The notes under the pieces were generated by a model. The model ran no database searches and had not been told where the DNA came from. It worked only from the letters and a program-made list of their open reading frames with translations. From Streptobacillus notomytis (GTDB lineage: Bacteria > Fusobacteriota > Fusobacteriia > Fusobacteriales > Leptotrichiaceae), in NCBI GenBank assembly GCA_001612575.1, contig LJRV01000101.1:48812-112811 (forward strand): a DNA stretch of 64,000 bases. Reading direction: 5' to 3'. Of the stretch, positions 21,987-29,358 are shown one piece after another. The position numbers and the translations under genes are program-made. The stretch's first letter is position 1, and the number at the start of each line of letters is the position of its first letter.

Positions 21987-23501
21987 TCACTCTCTTTCTA
22001 ATTCTTCCTCATTATCTAAAATATTTTTATATTCATCTAATATAAATTCTCCGTGTTTAAGTATCTGTTCTTGTACTTTAATATCTTTCCTAAATTTTTT
22101 ATTTATTCTATCTAATGATTTTATATTTTTATATATTTCTCCATTCGTTCTTTGAATATTTTTTGCTGATTTATAATCTTTCCTATTTAAATATTTATCA
22201 ATTTCCTTTTTATTTATTTCTATATTTTTTAATTGAATTAGTTTTTCATCTCTTAAATTTTTTCTTTCAATATATGCTTTATATAAATTAATTTCATCAT
22301 TATCTTTACCATATGTTTTTTTTAATCTATCCATAAAAATTTTATCTACAATTTCTTTTTCAATTATTTTAAATTTAAATGGTTTCATATATTTTGCTTT
22401 AAGTTCTAATTTTTTATCTATTATTTTTTCTTTATTTTCTATTTTAAAATTTTCTATTTCTTTATTTATTTCATTTATTCTTTTTTTATATTTTGATTTA
22501 TTAAGTCTATCATTTTTTATCATTTTAAATAAATGATTTTTTTCATTCTTATATTCATTACTCTTACCTTCACTTAAAATATTTAATGCTTCTGATTCAA
22601 GTGTTCTATCTAACATTTTTTTAGATAATCTAAAAATATCTATTTCTATTTTTTCTTTTTCTTCTAATACTTTTTCAAATGTATAGTTTTGAAATTCTTT
22701 CATTTTTTCATTATATTTTCTCTTCATAAAATTAAGTTTATATATTCTATCTACTTCATCTTGTAATTGTTTTTCTTTTCTATGATCTTCCAATTGTATT
22801 CTTTGATATAAATCATATGCTGTATTTTTTTCTTTATCTTTATACTTTAAATTATGTGTAACATGAATTGCATCTCTATTTAATAATTCTGCTTTGACTA
22901 TATCTCCTTTTTCTATTGCTTTTTCTCTTTGTTTTATTAAAGTATCACTTGAAACTTTCTCTATTCCTTCTGCTTCTAAGTATAAATTTAAATGTTTTTC
23001 CCAATTTTTTCTTATATCTTTTACATAATCTTTTTTCTTTATGCTTCTATCTTTTTTTAATCCACCATTTTCAGGATTTTGTGGATTATATCTTTTAAAA
23101 AAATTTTCTTTTTTTCTTTCAATTTCATCTAATTTTCTATCACAAAACATAATATGTGCATGTGGTTGCTCTCCACCTGGATTATGCATAGCATAATTAT
23201 ATACATATTTATTTTCAAAAGTTTTTTCTAAAAATCTGTCTAATATTTCTTTATTTTTTTCTTTATTAAATTCTTTAGGTAATGTTATTTCAAATTCTCT
23301 ATAAATGTTTGCATTCTTTCTTTCATATACTATTGCATATTTCCAAAATTCTTGAATATCTTTAAAATTTTCTGGTAAATTTTTTGTTTCTGTATATTCA
23401 ATATGCTCTCTTTTTGTTGAATATTTTTCTTCTCCATTTATATAGCTTAAATGCTCTAAAGCTTTTTTTCCACACTTATATCTTAATCTATATATTGCCA
23501 T
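21987..23501 (-). CDS. mobA: MobA/MobL (MOBQ) relaxase
   Basis: A 504-residue relaxase. The N-terminal MobA/MobL domain (about 1-200) begins 'MAIYRLRYKCGKKALEHLSYINGEEKY', giving Tyr candidates for the nick. It has the metal-binding motif 'PHAHIMFCDR' with His at 114 and 116, preceded by His106. The rest is a long lysine/glutamate-rich helical region without an obvious helicase or primase domain. The C-terminus, 'DNEEELERE', recalls the ExER tails of three accessory proteins. The start at 23,501 follows AAAGAAAGGA. It nicks the nearby RSF1010-like oriT and is passed to TraG. Confidence 0.92.
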   Translation of the reverse strand: MAIYRLRYKCGKKALEHLSYINGEEKYSTKREHIEYTETKNLPENFKDIQEFWKYAIVYERKNANIYREFEITLPKEFNKEKNKEILDRFLEKTFENKYVYNYAMHNPGGEQPHAHIMFCDRKLDEIERKKENFFKRYNPQNPENGGLKKDRSIKKKDYVKDIRKNWEKHLNLYLEAEGIEKVSSDTLIKQREKAIEKGDIVKAELLNRDAIHVTHNLKYKDKEKNTAYDLYQRIQLEDHRKEKQLQDEVDRIYKLNFMKRKYNEKMKEFQNYTFEKVLEEKEKIEIDIFRLSKKMLDRTLESEALNILSEGKSNEYKNEKNHLFKMIKNDRLNKSKYKKRINEINKEIENFKIENKEKIIDKKLELKAKYMKPFKFKIIEKEIVDKIFMDRLKKTYGKDNDEINLYKAYIERKNLRDEKLIQLKNIEINKKEIDKYLNRKDYKSAKNIQRTNGEIYKNIKSLDRINKKFRKDIKVQEQILKHGEFILDEYKNILDNEEELERE

Positions 23502-23547
23502 ATTTGTCCTTTCTTTTAAATTTTTTATTATAAAAAAAGATACAAAT

Positions 23548-23601
23548 ATTAGTTAGATAACTAATAAAAGTATCCTAAGTAATCAACTAATTTATATTAG
23601 T
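23548..23601. repeat. Two hairpins upstream of the relaxase gene
   Basis: Two inverted repeats stand side by side: ATTAGTT/AACTAAT (23,548-23,565, four-base loop) and ACTAAT/ATTAGT (23,586-23,601). Their arms are related, so alternative pairings are possible. The first is followed by T's on the minus strand and may terminate the upstream gene. A role in relaxase control is a guess. Confidence 0.5.
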
Positions 23602-23664
23602 TTATTAATTTTATTTTTTCTCTATTTTTTTCTTTTTTTTGTTTTCTATTATTTTTTTAATTTC

Positions 23665-24003
23665 CTATAAATACAAAAAGGCAAAATGATTTAGAATAAC
23701 AAAAATACCAAAAGATAAAGCCATTAATATTATACCTAAAAGAATTGGTACAATTTCCTTTATTTCTTCTCTTTTATTTTTTTCACATACTACTAAATTT
23801 TTTCTTTCTCGTTTTTCTATTTTACTAACTTTAGCAATTTCTTCAAGTGGAACTTTAAATTTTCTTAATTCCATTATTTGTTCTCTTGTATAAATTCCAT
23901 CTTTCAATATTTCATCAATTTGTTTATCTTCTGTAGTAAATGAAATTGAAAATGGAAATGAAAAATATGTAAAAAATAATAATATCATAAAGATTTTTTT
24001 CAT
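23665..24003 (-). CDS. Small membrane protein with duplicated motif
   Basis: A 112-residue protein with an N-terminal signal-like helix (1-20), a hydrophilic middle and a C-terminal transmembrane helix (about 85-110). The middle contains 'KNLVVCEKNKR', encoded by 33 bases that recur exactly at 26,757-26,789 in the start of another ICE gene. No family recognised. It lies upstream of the relaxase gene and may be an entry-exclusion or regulatory membrane protein. Confidence 0.55.
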   Translation of the reverse strand: MKKIFMILLFFTYFSFPFSISFTTEDKQIDEILKDGIYTREQIMELRKFKVPLEEIAKVSKIEKRERKNLVVCEKNKREEIKEIVPILLGIILMALSFGIFVILNHFAFLYL

Positions 24004-24031
24004 TTTATATACCTCTTTCTAAATATTTATA

Positions 24032-24721
24032 TTAATAATGTACTACATTCAATAAATTTGAAATAAATGCTTCTCCTTTTAGACTGAATTTAAATATATT
24101 TTTCTTATTTATCTTAAAATATTTACCATAATTTTTATATCTATGTTTTCTATATAAATAAATCACTTTACCTTTTTTATATAAAAATCTTTTTTCGGTA
24201 AGAATTTTAATTAATTCATCTACTTTCATTTCATATTTTCGTGCAATAAAACTAATGCTAATATATTCTTTCCCTTCATCAAAAAATATTTCATATCCAT
24301 TTATTTTATTTTCTAAAATTCTTAATTTTTTCTCTGTTTCTTTCATTAAATTTTCTATTCTTGATTTTATTGTTTTTTCATTATCTTCTTTTTTAACAAC
24401 GATGTATCCACCTTTTTGTCTTATCGATTTAAGTATTTCTTTAACTTGCTTTTTAAATTTCTTTGCTATAGGCTTTCTACTTGCAAATAAGACTTCATAT
24501 AGACCATCTTCAGTCAAATACCATTGTTTGTGAGTTCTACCATCTTCACGAGTTACTAATACTAATTCTTTTTCATCTTCATCAACTTCTTTTATCATTT
24601 GAGACACATTTGAATTTTCAATTATTCTTGCTATTTCATTAGCATTAAATCTTGGAGATACTTCAGAACCAAATATTACCAATTCTACTCCCAGAATCTC
24701 TTTTCTATCTAAAATTTCCAT
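24032..24721 (-). CDS. BRO-N family antirepressor-like protein
   Basis: A 229-residue protein. The N-terminal 100 residues are a BRO-N domain, with 'RFNANEIARIIENSNVSQMIKEVDEDEK', 'QWYLTEDGLYEVLFASRKPIAKKFKKQVKEIL' and 'IRQKGGYI' in the usual order. The C-terminal part has a helix-turn-helix-like segment ('ISFIARKYEMKVDELIKIL'). Phage antirepressors of this type inactivate repressors or bind DNA. I use the ATG at 24,721, one base after the upstream stop, with GAAAGG before it. It lies in the control operon with RepA and the excisionase-like protein. Confidence 0.85.
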   Translation of the reverse strand: MEILDRKEILGVELVIFGSEVSPRFNANEIARIIENSNVSQMIKEVDEDEKELVLVTREDGRTHKQWYLTEDGLYEVLFASRKPIAKKFKKQVKEILKSIRQKGGYIVVKKEDNEKTIKSRIENLMKETEKKLRILENKINGYEIFFDEGKEYISISFIARKYEMKVDELIKILTEKRFLYKKGKVIYLYRKHRYKNYGKYFKINKKNIFKFSLKGEAFISNLLNVVHY

Positions 24722-24722
24722 A

Positions 24723-25100
24723 TTATAGTAACCTTTCATTTATATTATTATTTTTATTTATGATATATATTTCATTTTCAGAACAAATATAATTATCTTC
24801 TGCTATAGAAAATTTTGTATTATTTATTATTTTTTCATTATTTCCCATTTCTATTTTTGTAATCTTGTATTCATTTCCTCTCCAAATAGTAATTAATACA
24901 TCGTCTAATTTATGTATTATTTTATTTTTGATATCTAAAAACTTCAATAATTTTTTAAAACTATCAGCAGAATTTTCATTTTCACTATTTTCATCTATTT
25001 TTCTTATCCATTCATTTTTTGAAATTTTATTTTTATTGTAATTTCTAAAGAAAAATAATATCTCATTCTTATTATTTTTTTTCAAATAAAATTCTTTCAT
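24723..25100 (-). CDS. Hypothetical protein of the control operon
   Basis: A soluble protein of about 125 residues, rich in N, K, I and E, with no membrane segment and no family recognised. Several ATGs lie close together at the start; the one at 25,100 has the best spacing from GAGG. It is followed immediately by the BRO-N gene, so the two are translationally coupled. Confidence 0.5.
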   Translation of the reverse strand: MKEFYLKKNNKNEILFFFRNYNKNKISKNEWIRKIDENSENENSADSFKKLLKFLDIKNKIIHKLDDVLITIWRGNEYKITKIEMGNNEKIINNTKFSIAEDNYICSENEIYIINKNNNINERLL

Positions 25101-25272
25101 CATTTTCCTCATTTCTATGAAATAGCCTTATTTTCAATTTTAAGCTTGTTTGAGCGATTTTTTCATTTTTTCGATAGTTTTAATCGTCTTATATAAATCT
25201 CGATTAATCTAGGTGTATAATTTTAAGTATTTTCAATATCATAATTATATTTCAATTTCTTTATTTTTTGAT

Positions 25273-25635
25273 TTACATTTTTTCACTTACTAAAAAATCT
25301 ATTTTTTTCAAATAAAGTAAATTGGGTTTTTGTAGTCCTTGCTGCTTTTTTTCAATCATTTTAAATTTTTCTAATTCCTTCAGAATTTTCACAGCAGTTG
25401 GCTTTGATATAGATAATAATTGCATAATTTCGTTAATTGAATAGATTAAATAAACATCTCCATTACTATCTATCCAATTGTATTTTATTGAAACTTTAAG
25501 TCTATCCATCAATAGTCCATACATTAATTTTGCTTCTAAACTTAATTTTTTAAATTTTTCGTTATAAATTAAATCTCTGGGAATTGTCAAAAAATTTTGA
25601 TAGCTAATATCTAAAACATTAAAATTTGAATACAT
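25273..25635 (-). CDS. repA: RepA_N replication initiator (short form)
   Basis: A 120-residue protein that matches the N-terminal domain of RepA_N initiators over its whole length: 'LTIPRDLIYNEKFKKLSLEAKLMYGLLMDRL', 'WIDSNGDVYLIYSINEIMQLLSISKPTAVKILKEL' and 'GLQKPNLLYL'. This is the winged-helix DNA-binding domain of plasmid RepA proteins from Gram-positive bacteria and ICEs. The C-terminal host-specific part of full-length initiators is absent, so it may be a regulator or a minimal initiator for autonomous replication of the excised circle. An AGGAG site precedes the start. Confidence 0.9.
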   Translation of the reverse strand: MYSNFNVLDISYQNFLTIPRDLIYNEKFKKLSLEAKLMYGLLMDRLKVSIKYNWIDSNGDVYLIYSINEIMQLLSISKPTAVKILKELEKFKMIEKKQQGLQKPNLLYLKKIDFLVSEKM

Positions 25636-25643
25636 TTAATCTC

Positions 25644-25886
25644 CTAATTTTCCAAATTTTTTCCAATTAATTGCTTGCTTCTTATTTTTTCTTCTTTGAA
25701 ATCATTAAGATACTTCATAACTTTAACAACATCATAATGAAACTTTCTTTTACCATTGTCTAATTTTTCAACCTTCACAAAATCATAAACACCTGCCTCA
25801 ACTAAAGATAAAAATTTTTTCAAAGACATATTTAATTCTTTAGCTATCTTTGCACCTGAATACAAAAATTCAACTTTCTCTTCCAT
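25644..25886 (-). CDS. Excisionase-like HTH protein
   Basis: An 80-residue protein beginning 'MEEKVEFLYSGAKIAKELNMSLKKFLSLVEAGVYDFVKVEKLDNGKRKFHYDV'. It has a helix-turn-helix followed by a wing, as in excisionase/MerR-type small DNA-binding proteins, and ends in a basic helix. It is the first gene of the minus-strand control operon, 8 bases upstream of repA. A recombination directionality factor or a transcription factor are both possible. Confidence 0.65.
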   Translation of the reverse strand: MEEKVEFLYSGAKIAKELNMSLKKFLSLVEAGVYDFVKVEKLDNGKRKFHYDVVKVMKYLNDFKEEKIRSKQLIGKNLEN

Positions 25887-25949
25887 TTTTCTACCTCTTT
25901 CTAAAATATTCTCAATATTTCTAATACTTTCTTTTTATTTCTTAAAACT

Positions 25950-25978
25950 ATATTATCATACCTTTTTTACATTGTCAA
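25950..25978 (-). promoter_or_regulatory. Promoter of the control operon
   Basis: On the minus strand -35 TTGACA (25,973-25,978) and -10 TAATAT (25,950-25,955) are 17 bases apart, upstream of the excisionase-like gene. Confidence 0.8.
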
Positions 25979-25979
25979 T

Positions 25980-26180
25980 ATTTTTTTGTACATTAATAAC
26001 TGCATAAATTTTAATATTAATTTTTTCAATTTTCATAATTATATGTATATATAATTATATAATATATATATAATATAAATATTATGATAATACTTTATAA
26101 AGTTTATATATAATATATTCTATAACTTTATAGTTTTATTTTTTTACTAATATATAACTATTATTATTATAACTAGGGTA
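25980..26180. other. AT-only intergenic tract, possible replication origin
   Basis: About 200 bases composed almost wholly of A and T, with TATATA runs and ATAATA repeats, between the divergent control operon and the regulator gene. It would melt easily and sits next to repA, so it could be an origin. I could not define iterons. Confidence 0.35.
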
Positions 26181-26188
26181 AAAATTTT

Positions 26189-26245
26189 TTACCTCCAGAA
26201 GTTAATTTTTTTTACTTCCAGAAGTAAAAATTTTTTACTTCAGGG
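26189..26245. promoter_or_regulatory. Operator cluster upstream of the regulator gene
   Basis: Three related sites stand in a row: TACCTCCAGAAGTTA (26,190-26,204), the palindrome TTTACTTC-CA-GAAGTAAA (26,211-26,228) and the half site TTTACTTCAGGG (26,234-26,245). The spacing between site centres is about 22 bases. They precede the -10 box at 26,254 and are probably bound by the adjacent Cro/CI-type protein. Confidence 0.75.
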
Positions 26246-26253
26246 TTTTTGTG

Positions 26254-26259
26254 CTATAA
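26254..26259 (+). promoter_or_regulatory. -10 box of the regulator gene
   Basis: TATAAT preceded by GTGC lies 50 bases upstream of the regulator ATG. The -35 region (TTTTTT) is weak and overlaps the last operator half site, as expected for an autoregulated promoter. Confidence 0.7.
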
Positions 26260-26308
26260 TACATATGATTGGGAAACAAAAAGCAAATTTTGGAAAGGTA
26301 AGGAAACG

Positions 26309-26671
26309 ATGAATACTGGAGAAAAAATTAGATATAAAAGAAAAAAATTTAAATATTCTTTTAAAGAATTGTCTGAATTAACAAATATACCAGCTTCTAC
26401 TTTAAATGCTTATGAAAAAGGAACAATAAAAAATATTTCTCACGAAAATTTAAAACTTTTAGCTACTGTTTTTTTTACTGATATAAATTATTTTTTATTA
26501 AACGATGAAGAAAATAAATTTATTTTAGAAAAAAAACTAAAAGAAAATATAGCTGAAATTACTATAAATTCTCAAAAAGAAATTATTGAAGCCTTAAGTA
26601 TTTTAGAAAAAGATAAATTAGATGAATTATTTATTTATATAAAAAATTTTATAAAACAAAACAAAAAATAA
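26309..26671 (+). CDS. Cro/CI-type (XRE) transcriptional regulator
   Basis: A 120-residue repressor-like protein. The N-terminal helix-turn-helix domain reads 'GEKIRYKRKKFKYSFKELSELTNIPASTLNAYEKG' (residues 4-38), followed by a helical C-terminal region for dimerisation. I use the ATG at 26,309 with TAAGGAAA upstream, not the ATG at 26,249, which overlaps the promoter. It is transcribed towards the integrase and faces the control operon across the operator cluster. It therefore resembles the lysogeny-type switch of many ICEs. Confidence 0.9.
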   Translation: MNTGEKIRYKRKKFKYSFKELSELTNIPASTLNAYEKGTIKNISHENLKLLATVFFTDINYFLLNDEENKFILEKKLKENIAEITINSQKEIIEALSILEKDKLDELFIYIKNFIKQNKK

Positions 26672-26713
26672 AATTAAGTCCATAATATAAATAAAATTAA
26701 GTCCATAATATAT
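26668..26713. repeat. 23-bp tandem duplication
   Basis: The unit ATAAAATTAAGTCCATAATA plus three bases occurs twice in direct succession across the stop codon of the regulator gene, with period 23. It could be a recent slippage product or a binding site pair. Confidence 0.7.
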
Positions 26714-26741
26714 TAAATTTATTAATATAGGAGGACAATTT

Positions 26742-27110
26742 ATGAACAAAAATTGTAAAAATTTAGTAGTATGTGAAAAAAATAAAAGAAAGGATATAGG
26801 AATGAATATTTTAAAAAATATATCAGAAATACATACTATTAAAGACTTAACTTATCCTGCAAAAATAATAAAAATTGCAGATAATTACTTTATTTTTATT
26901 TCTTCTAACAATACAGAAGAAGAAAACAAGTTTATCTTATACTACACAATAGAACATTTTTCAAAATACGATGAAGATATCATCATTGATTTTAAAATAA
27001 ATAAACAAAATATTAACACTTATAAAAATGTTATAAATTTATTTAAAAATAAAATCATTATTTCTAATAAAATTAAAAAATTATTGGGTGATATAAATGA
27101 GAAATTCTAA
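26742..27110 (+). CDS. Hypothetical protein upstream of integrase
   Basis: A 122-residue soluble protein with a strong AGGAGG site. Residues 6-16 are 'KNLVVCEKNKR', the same motif and the same 33 bases as in the membrane-protein gene 23,665-24,003. The rest ('YPAKIIKIADNYFIFISSNN...') looks like a small alpha/beta protein with no family recognised. Its end overlaps the integrase start by 14 bases, so the two are coupled; a recombination helper is possible. Confidence 0.6.
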   Translation: MNKNCKNLVVCEKNKRKDIGMNILKNISEIHTIKDLTYPAKIIKIADNYFIFISSNNTEEENKFILYYTIEHFSKYDEDIIIDFKINKQNINTYKNVINLFKNKIIISNKIKKLLGDINEKF

Positions 27111-28119
27111 TGGAACTGGTAGTATTTTTAAATTATCTGGTAAAAGAAGAAACCCATATATAATAAGAGGTGCAGCATTTAAAATTAATGATAAATATGT
27201 AAGAAAAATTATTGGAAAAGCACCTACATTAAAAAAAGCAAATGAAATACTTAATGAATACAATTCAAAATTGGGTAAACTATCAAATGAGGAGATAACT
27301 TTAAAAAATTTATTTGAAAAATGGAAAGATTCAAAACATGCTAAATCTATAAAAACAGAAGATACATTAAATAGATATATTAATACATTTGAAAATACAT
27401 TTAAAAGTATTTTAAAATTAAATTTCATAGAATTAGGTTATAAAGATTATCAGCCTTTATTAGAAAATATACCAAAAACTACTGGTAAAGTAGCTTTAAC
27501 AGTATTAAAATCAATATATTTAGATGCACTAAAAAATGAAATAATTAAATCTGATTTTACAATTCTCTTAGAAGCATCAAATATTGTAACAAGAAAAGTA
27601 CAAAGAGTTGTTTTTAAAGATGAATTTGTTAGATATTTATGGATAAAATATAATGAAACAGAAGAAGAAAAATATGGAATAATATTAATACTTTTCTATA
27701 CTGGAATGAGAGCTATTGATTTAATTAGAGTTCAAAATATAAATATAAACTTATCTGAAAGATATTTAATAACTGGATCAAAAACTAAAGCTGGAATGAA
27801 TAGAAAAATCCCTATTCATTACTTGATATATCCAATAATAAAGAAATATAAAAATAACTCTATTAACCTATTTAATATATCTAGTACAAATACATTAAAT
27901 AAAACATTTAATAGAATAATACAAGAATACGACATTAATATGAAAGGTAATTTGCATTCTATTCGTCATACATTTATAACTAAAATGCAACAACTACAAA
28001 TAAAAGTATCTATCATAAAAAATATTGTTGGACACGAAGAAAAAAATGTAACTGACGGAGTATATACTCATTGGAGCATAAAAGATTTAAGAGATGCAAT
28101 AAACAGATTAAAATATTAG
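27097..28119 (+). CDS. int: Tyrosine recombinase / ICE integrase
   Basis: A 340-residue integrase. An AP2-like arm-binding N-terminal region (1-50), a core-binding helical domain and a catalytic domain are visible. Catalytic residues are Arg205 in 'TGMRAIDL', Lys229 or 231 in 'GSKTKAG', His287 and Arg290 in 'HSIRHTF', His313 in 'VGHEEK' and Tyr323 in 'GVYTHW', so the enzyme appears intact. The gene reads toward the tRNA cluster and is followed at once by four GTTGCCA direct repeats. It would integrate and, with a directionality factor, excise the element. Confidence 0.96.
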   Translation: MRNSNGTGSIFKLSGKRRNPYIIRGAAFKINDKYVRKIIGKAPTLKKANEILNEYNSKLGKLSNEEITLKNLFEKWKDSKHAKSIKTEDTLNRYINTFENTFKSILKLNFIELGYKDYQPLLENIPKTTGKVALTVLKSIYLDALKNEIIKSDFTILLEASNIVTRKVQRVVFKDEFVRYLWIKYNETEEEKYGIILILFYTGMRAIDLIRVQNININLSERYLITGSKTKAGMNRKIPIHYLIYPIIKKYKNNSINLFNISSTNTLNKTFNRIIQEYDINMKGNLHSIRHTFITKMQQLQIKVSIIKNIVGHEEKNVTDGVYTHWSIKDLRDAINRLKY

Positions 28120-28120
28120 T

Positions 28121-28164
28121 GTTGCCAATTTGTTGCCAGCTCGTTGCCAATTTGTTGCCAATAA
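28121..28164. repeat. Four GTTGCCA repeats with 11-bp period
   Basis: GTTGCCA occurs at 28,121, 28,132, 28,143 and 28,154, separated by AATTT, AGCTC-like and AATTT spacers, so the same heptamer recurs once per helical turn. They start two bases after the integrase stop codon. Their position at the element end suggests arm-type integrase binding sites. Confidence 0.8.
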
Positions 28165-28239
28165 ATTGGAAAAGGTTGGAAAAATATATGAAATTTAGGA
28201 AATGGTTAGAAAATAGAAAATATTTACAAATATAGAAAA

Positions 28240-28275
28240 AATCTGCAATATAGTATTTTTACTATATTGCAGATT
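28240..28275 (-). terminator. Terminator of the tRNA cluster
   Basis: A perfect 15-bp stem, AATCTGCAATATAGT/ACTATATTGCAGATT with a six-base loop, is followed by T's on the minus strand. It ends the tRNA operon, whose last gene is tRNA-Phe. Confidence 0.85.
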
Positions 28276-28308
28276 AATGTATATTTTTTATCTTTTTTGT
28301 TCAAAAAA

Positions 28309-28384
28309 TGGTGCCCAAACGCGGAATCGAACCACGGACACAGGGATTTTCAGTCCCTTGCTCTACCGACTGAGCTATCTGGGC
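28309..28384 (-). tRNA. tRNA-Phe (GAA)
   Basis: A complete cloverleaf with encoded CCA, acceptor GCCCAGA/TTTGGGC, D-arm AGCTCAGTCGGTAGAGC, anticodon loop ACTGAAAAT and T-loop GGTTCGATTCC. Its 3' end faces the ICE, so it is the best candidate for the integration target. Confidence 0.96.
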
Positions 28385-28390
28385 ATAATA

Positions 28391-28477
28391 TGGCGGGTGG
28401 ACAGAGATTCGAACTCTGACAGCTTTCGCTTTCGCCGGTTTTCAAGACCGGTCCCTTAGCCATTCGGACATCCACCC
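28391..28477 (-). tRNA. tRNA-Ser (TGA)
   Basis: A class II tRNA with a long variable arm (GCGAAAGCGAAAGC), anticodon loop TCTTGAAAA giving TGA, and encoded CCA. Confidence 0.95.
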
Positions 28478-28502
28478 AAATCAGATTATTTTCAAAAAAA
28501 AA

Positions 28503-28577
28503 TGGTAGGCCCTAGGAGAATCGAACTCCTGTTTTTAGGATGAAAACCTAATGTCCTGACCACTAGACGAAGGGCCC
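28503..28577 (-). tRNA. tRNA-Glu (TTC)
   Basis: A cloverleaf with GGCCCTTCGTCTAGTGG at the 5' side, anticodon loop TTTTCAT giving TTC, and encoded CCA. Confidence 0.95.
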
Positions 28578-28585
28578 AAAATAAC

Positions 28586-28662
28586 TGGTGGATCCAGCTG
28601 GACTTGAACCAGCGACCACACGGTTATGAGCCGTGTGCTCTAACCAACTGAGCTATGGATCC
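28586..28662 (-). tRNA. tRNA with CAT anticodon, probably tRNA-Ile2
   Basis: The anticodon is CAT. The anticodon arm ACGGCTCATAACCGT resembles lysidine-modified tRNA-Ile2 of Bacillus more than elongator Met, which is separately present at 46,762. tRNA-Met is the alternative. CCA is encoded. Confidence 0.85.
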
Positions 28663-28679
28663 TTATGGTTATATTTATA

Positions 28680-28756
28680 TGGCGTGCCTGAAGAGATTCG
28701 AACTCCTGGCCCACAGCTTAGAAGGCTGTTGCTCTATCCTACTGAGCTACAGGCAC
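28680..28756 (-). tRNA. tRNA-Arg (TCT)
   Basis: Acceptor GTGCCTG/CAGGCAC, anticodon loop CTTCTAA giving TCT, encoded CCA. Confidence 0.95.
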
Positions 28757-28781
28757 ATATAAACCATAATTATTTTTAAAA

Positions 28782-28857
28782 TGGTGAGTCATACTGGAAT
28801 CGAACCAGTGACACCTTGATTAAAAGTCAAGTGCTCTACCGACTGAGCTAATGACTC
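28782..28857 (-). tRNA. tRNA-Lys (TTT)
   Basis: Acceptor GAGTCAT/ATGACTC, anticodon loop CTTTTAA giving TTT, encoded CCA. Confidence 0.95.
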
Positions 28858-28860
28858 ACA

Positions 28861-28936
28861 TGGAGCGGGAGACGAGGGTCGAACTCGCGACATTCAGCTT
28901 GGAAGGCTGACACTCTACCAACTGAGTTACTCCCGC
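28861..28936 (-). tRNA. tRNA-Gly (TCC)
   Basis: Acceptor GCGGGAG/CTCCCGC, anticodon loop CTTCCAA giving TCC, encoded CCA. Confidence 0.95.
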
Positions 28937-28949
28937 ATAATTGTGATTT

Positions 28950-29026
<77 letters not shown>

Positions 29027-29043
29027 ACAATACTAAATGTAAA

Positions 29044-29129
29044 TGGTGCCTCGGGCCGGACTCGAACCGGCACGGGATTGCTCCCACAGGATTTTAAGTC
29101 CTGTGTGTCTACCATTTCACCACCAAGGC
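29044..29129 (-). tRNA. tRNA-Leu (TAA)
   Basis: A class II tRNA with a variable arm (TGGGAGCAATCCCG), anticodon loop CTTAAAA giving TAA, and encoded CCA. It is the first gene of the cluster. Confidence 0.95.
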
Positions 29130-29151
29130 TAAACTCTTATTGACAAAAATT

Positions 29152-29180
29152 ATTATATATCATTACTAATTTTTTGTCAA
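29152..29180 (-). promoter_or_regulatory. Promoter of the tRNA cluster
   Basis: A perfect consensus promoter on the minus strand: TTGACA (29,175-29,180), 17 bases, TATAAT (29,152-29,157), just upstream of tRNA-Leu. Confidence 0.95.
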
Positions 29181-29299
29181 TAATTTTTTTCAATTTATTT
29201 CAATTTTATATATTGGGTCCTCTTGAGACATTTTTTATTTTATATTATTTCAAAAAAAATGTCAATACTTTTTTATCATTTTTTTGCTTTTTTCTTTGC

Positions 29300-29328
29300 T
29301 TGTTTTAGTTTTAAAAAAATTGTATAAT
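29300..29328 (+). promoter_or_regulatory. Promoter of the PASTA-rsgA-rpe operon
   Basis: TTGTTT (29,300-29,305), 17 bases, TATAAT (29,323-29,328), upstream of a strong AGGAGG ribosome site. Confidence 0.8.
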
Positions 29329-29358
29329 AATAAATAATAATATAAGCTAGGAGGTTAC

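Larger units (their letters stand above)
1..28300. mobile_element. Integrative and conjugative element (right part)
   Basis: The block contains every module expected of an ICE: tyrosine integrase, excisionase-like HTH protein, regulator, RepA_N replication protein, MobA/MobL relaxase, oriT, TraG coupling protein, TrbB/TrbE ATPases and the TrbC/F/G/I/L channel. The integrase end lies 190 bases from the 3' end of tRNA-Phe, so integration at or near that tRNA is plausible, but no attachment core can be proven because the other end is outside the window. Almost all genes except the integrase module are on the minus strand. The right boundary is placed approximately, between the integrase and tRNA-Phe. 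Confidence 0.85.

Noticed and set aside
1..28300. Insertion sequences or transposase genes in the ICE
   Set aside because: No transposase-like protein and no terminal inverted repeats flanking a gene were seen.
28277..28459. 60-codon plus-strand ORF across tRNA-Phe and tRNA-Ser
   Set aside because: It consists of antisense tRNA sequence, a common false gene call.
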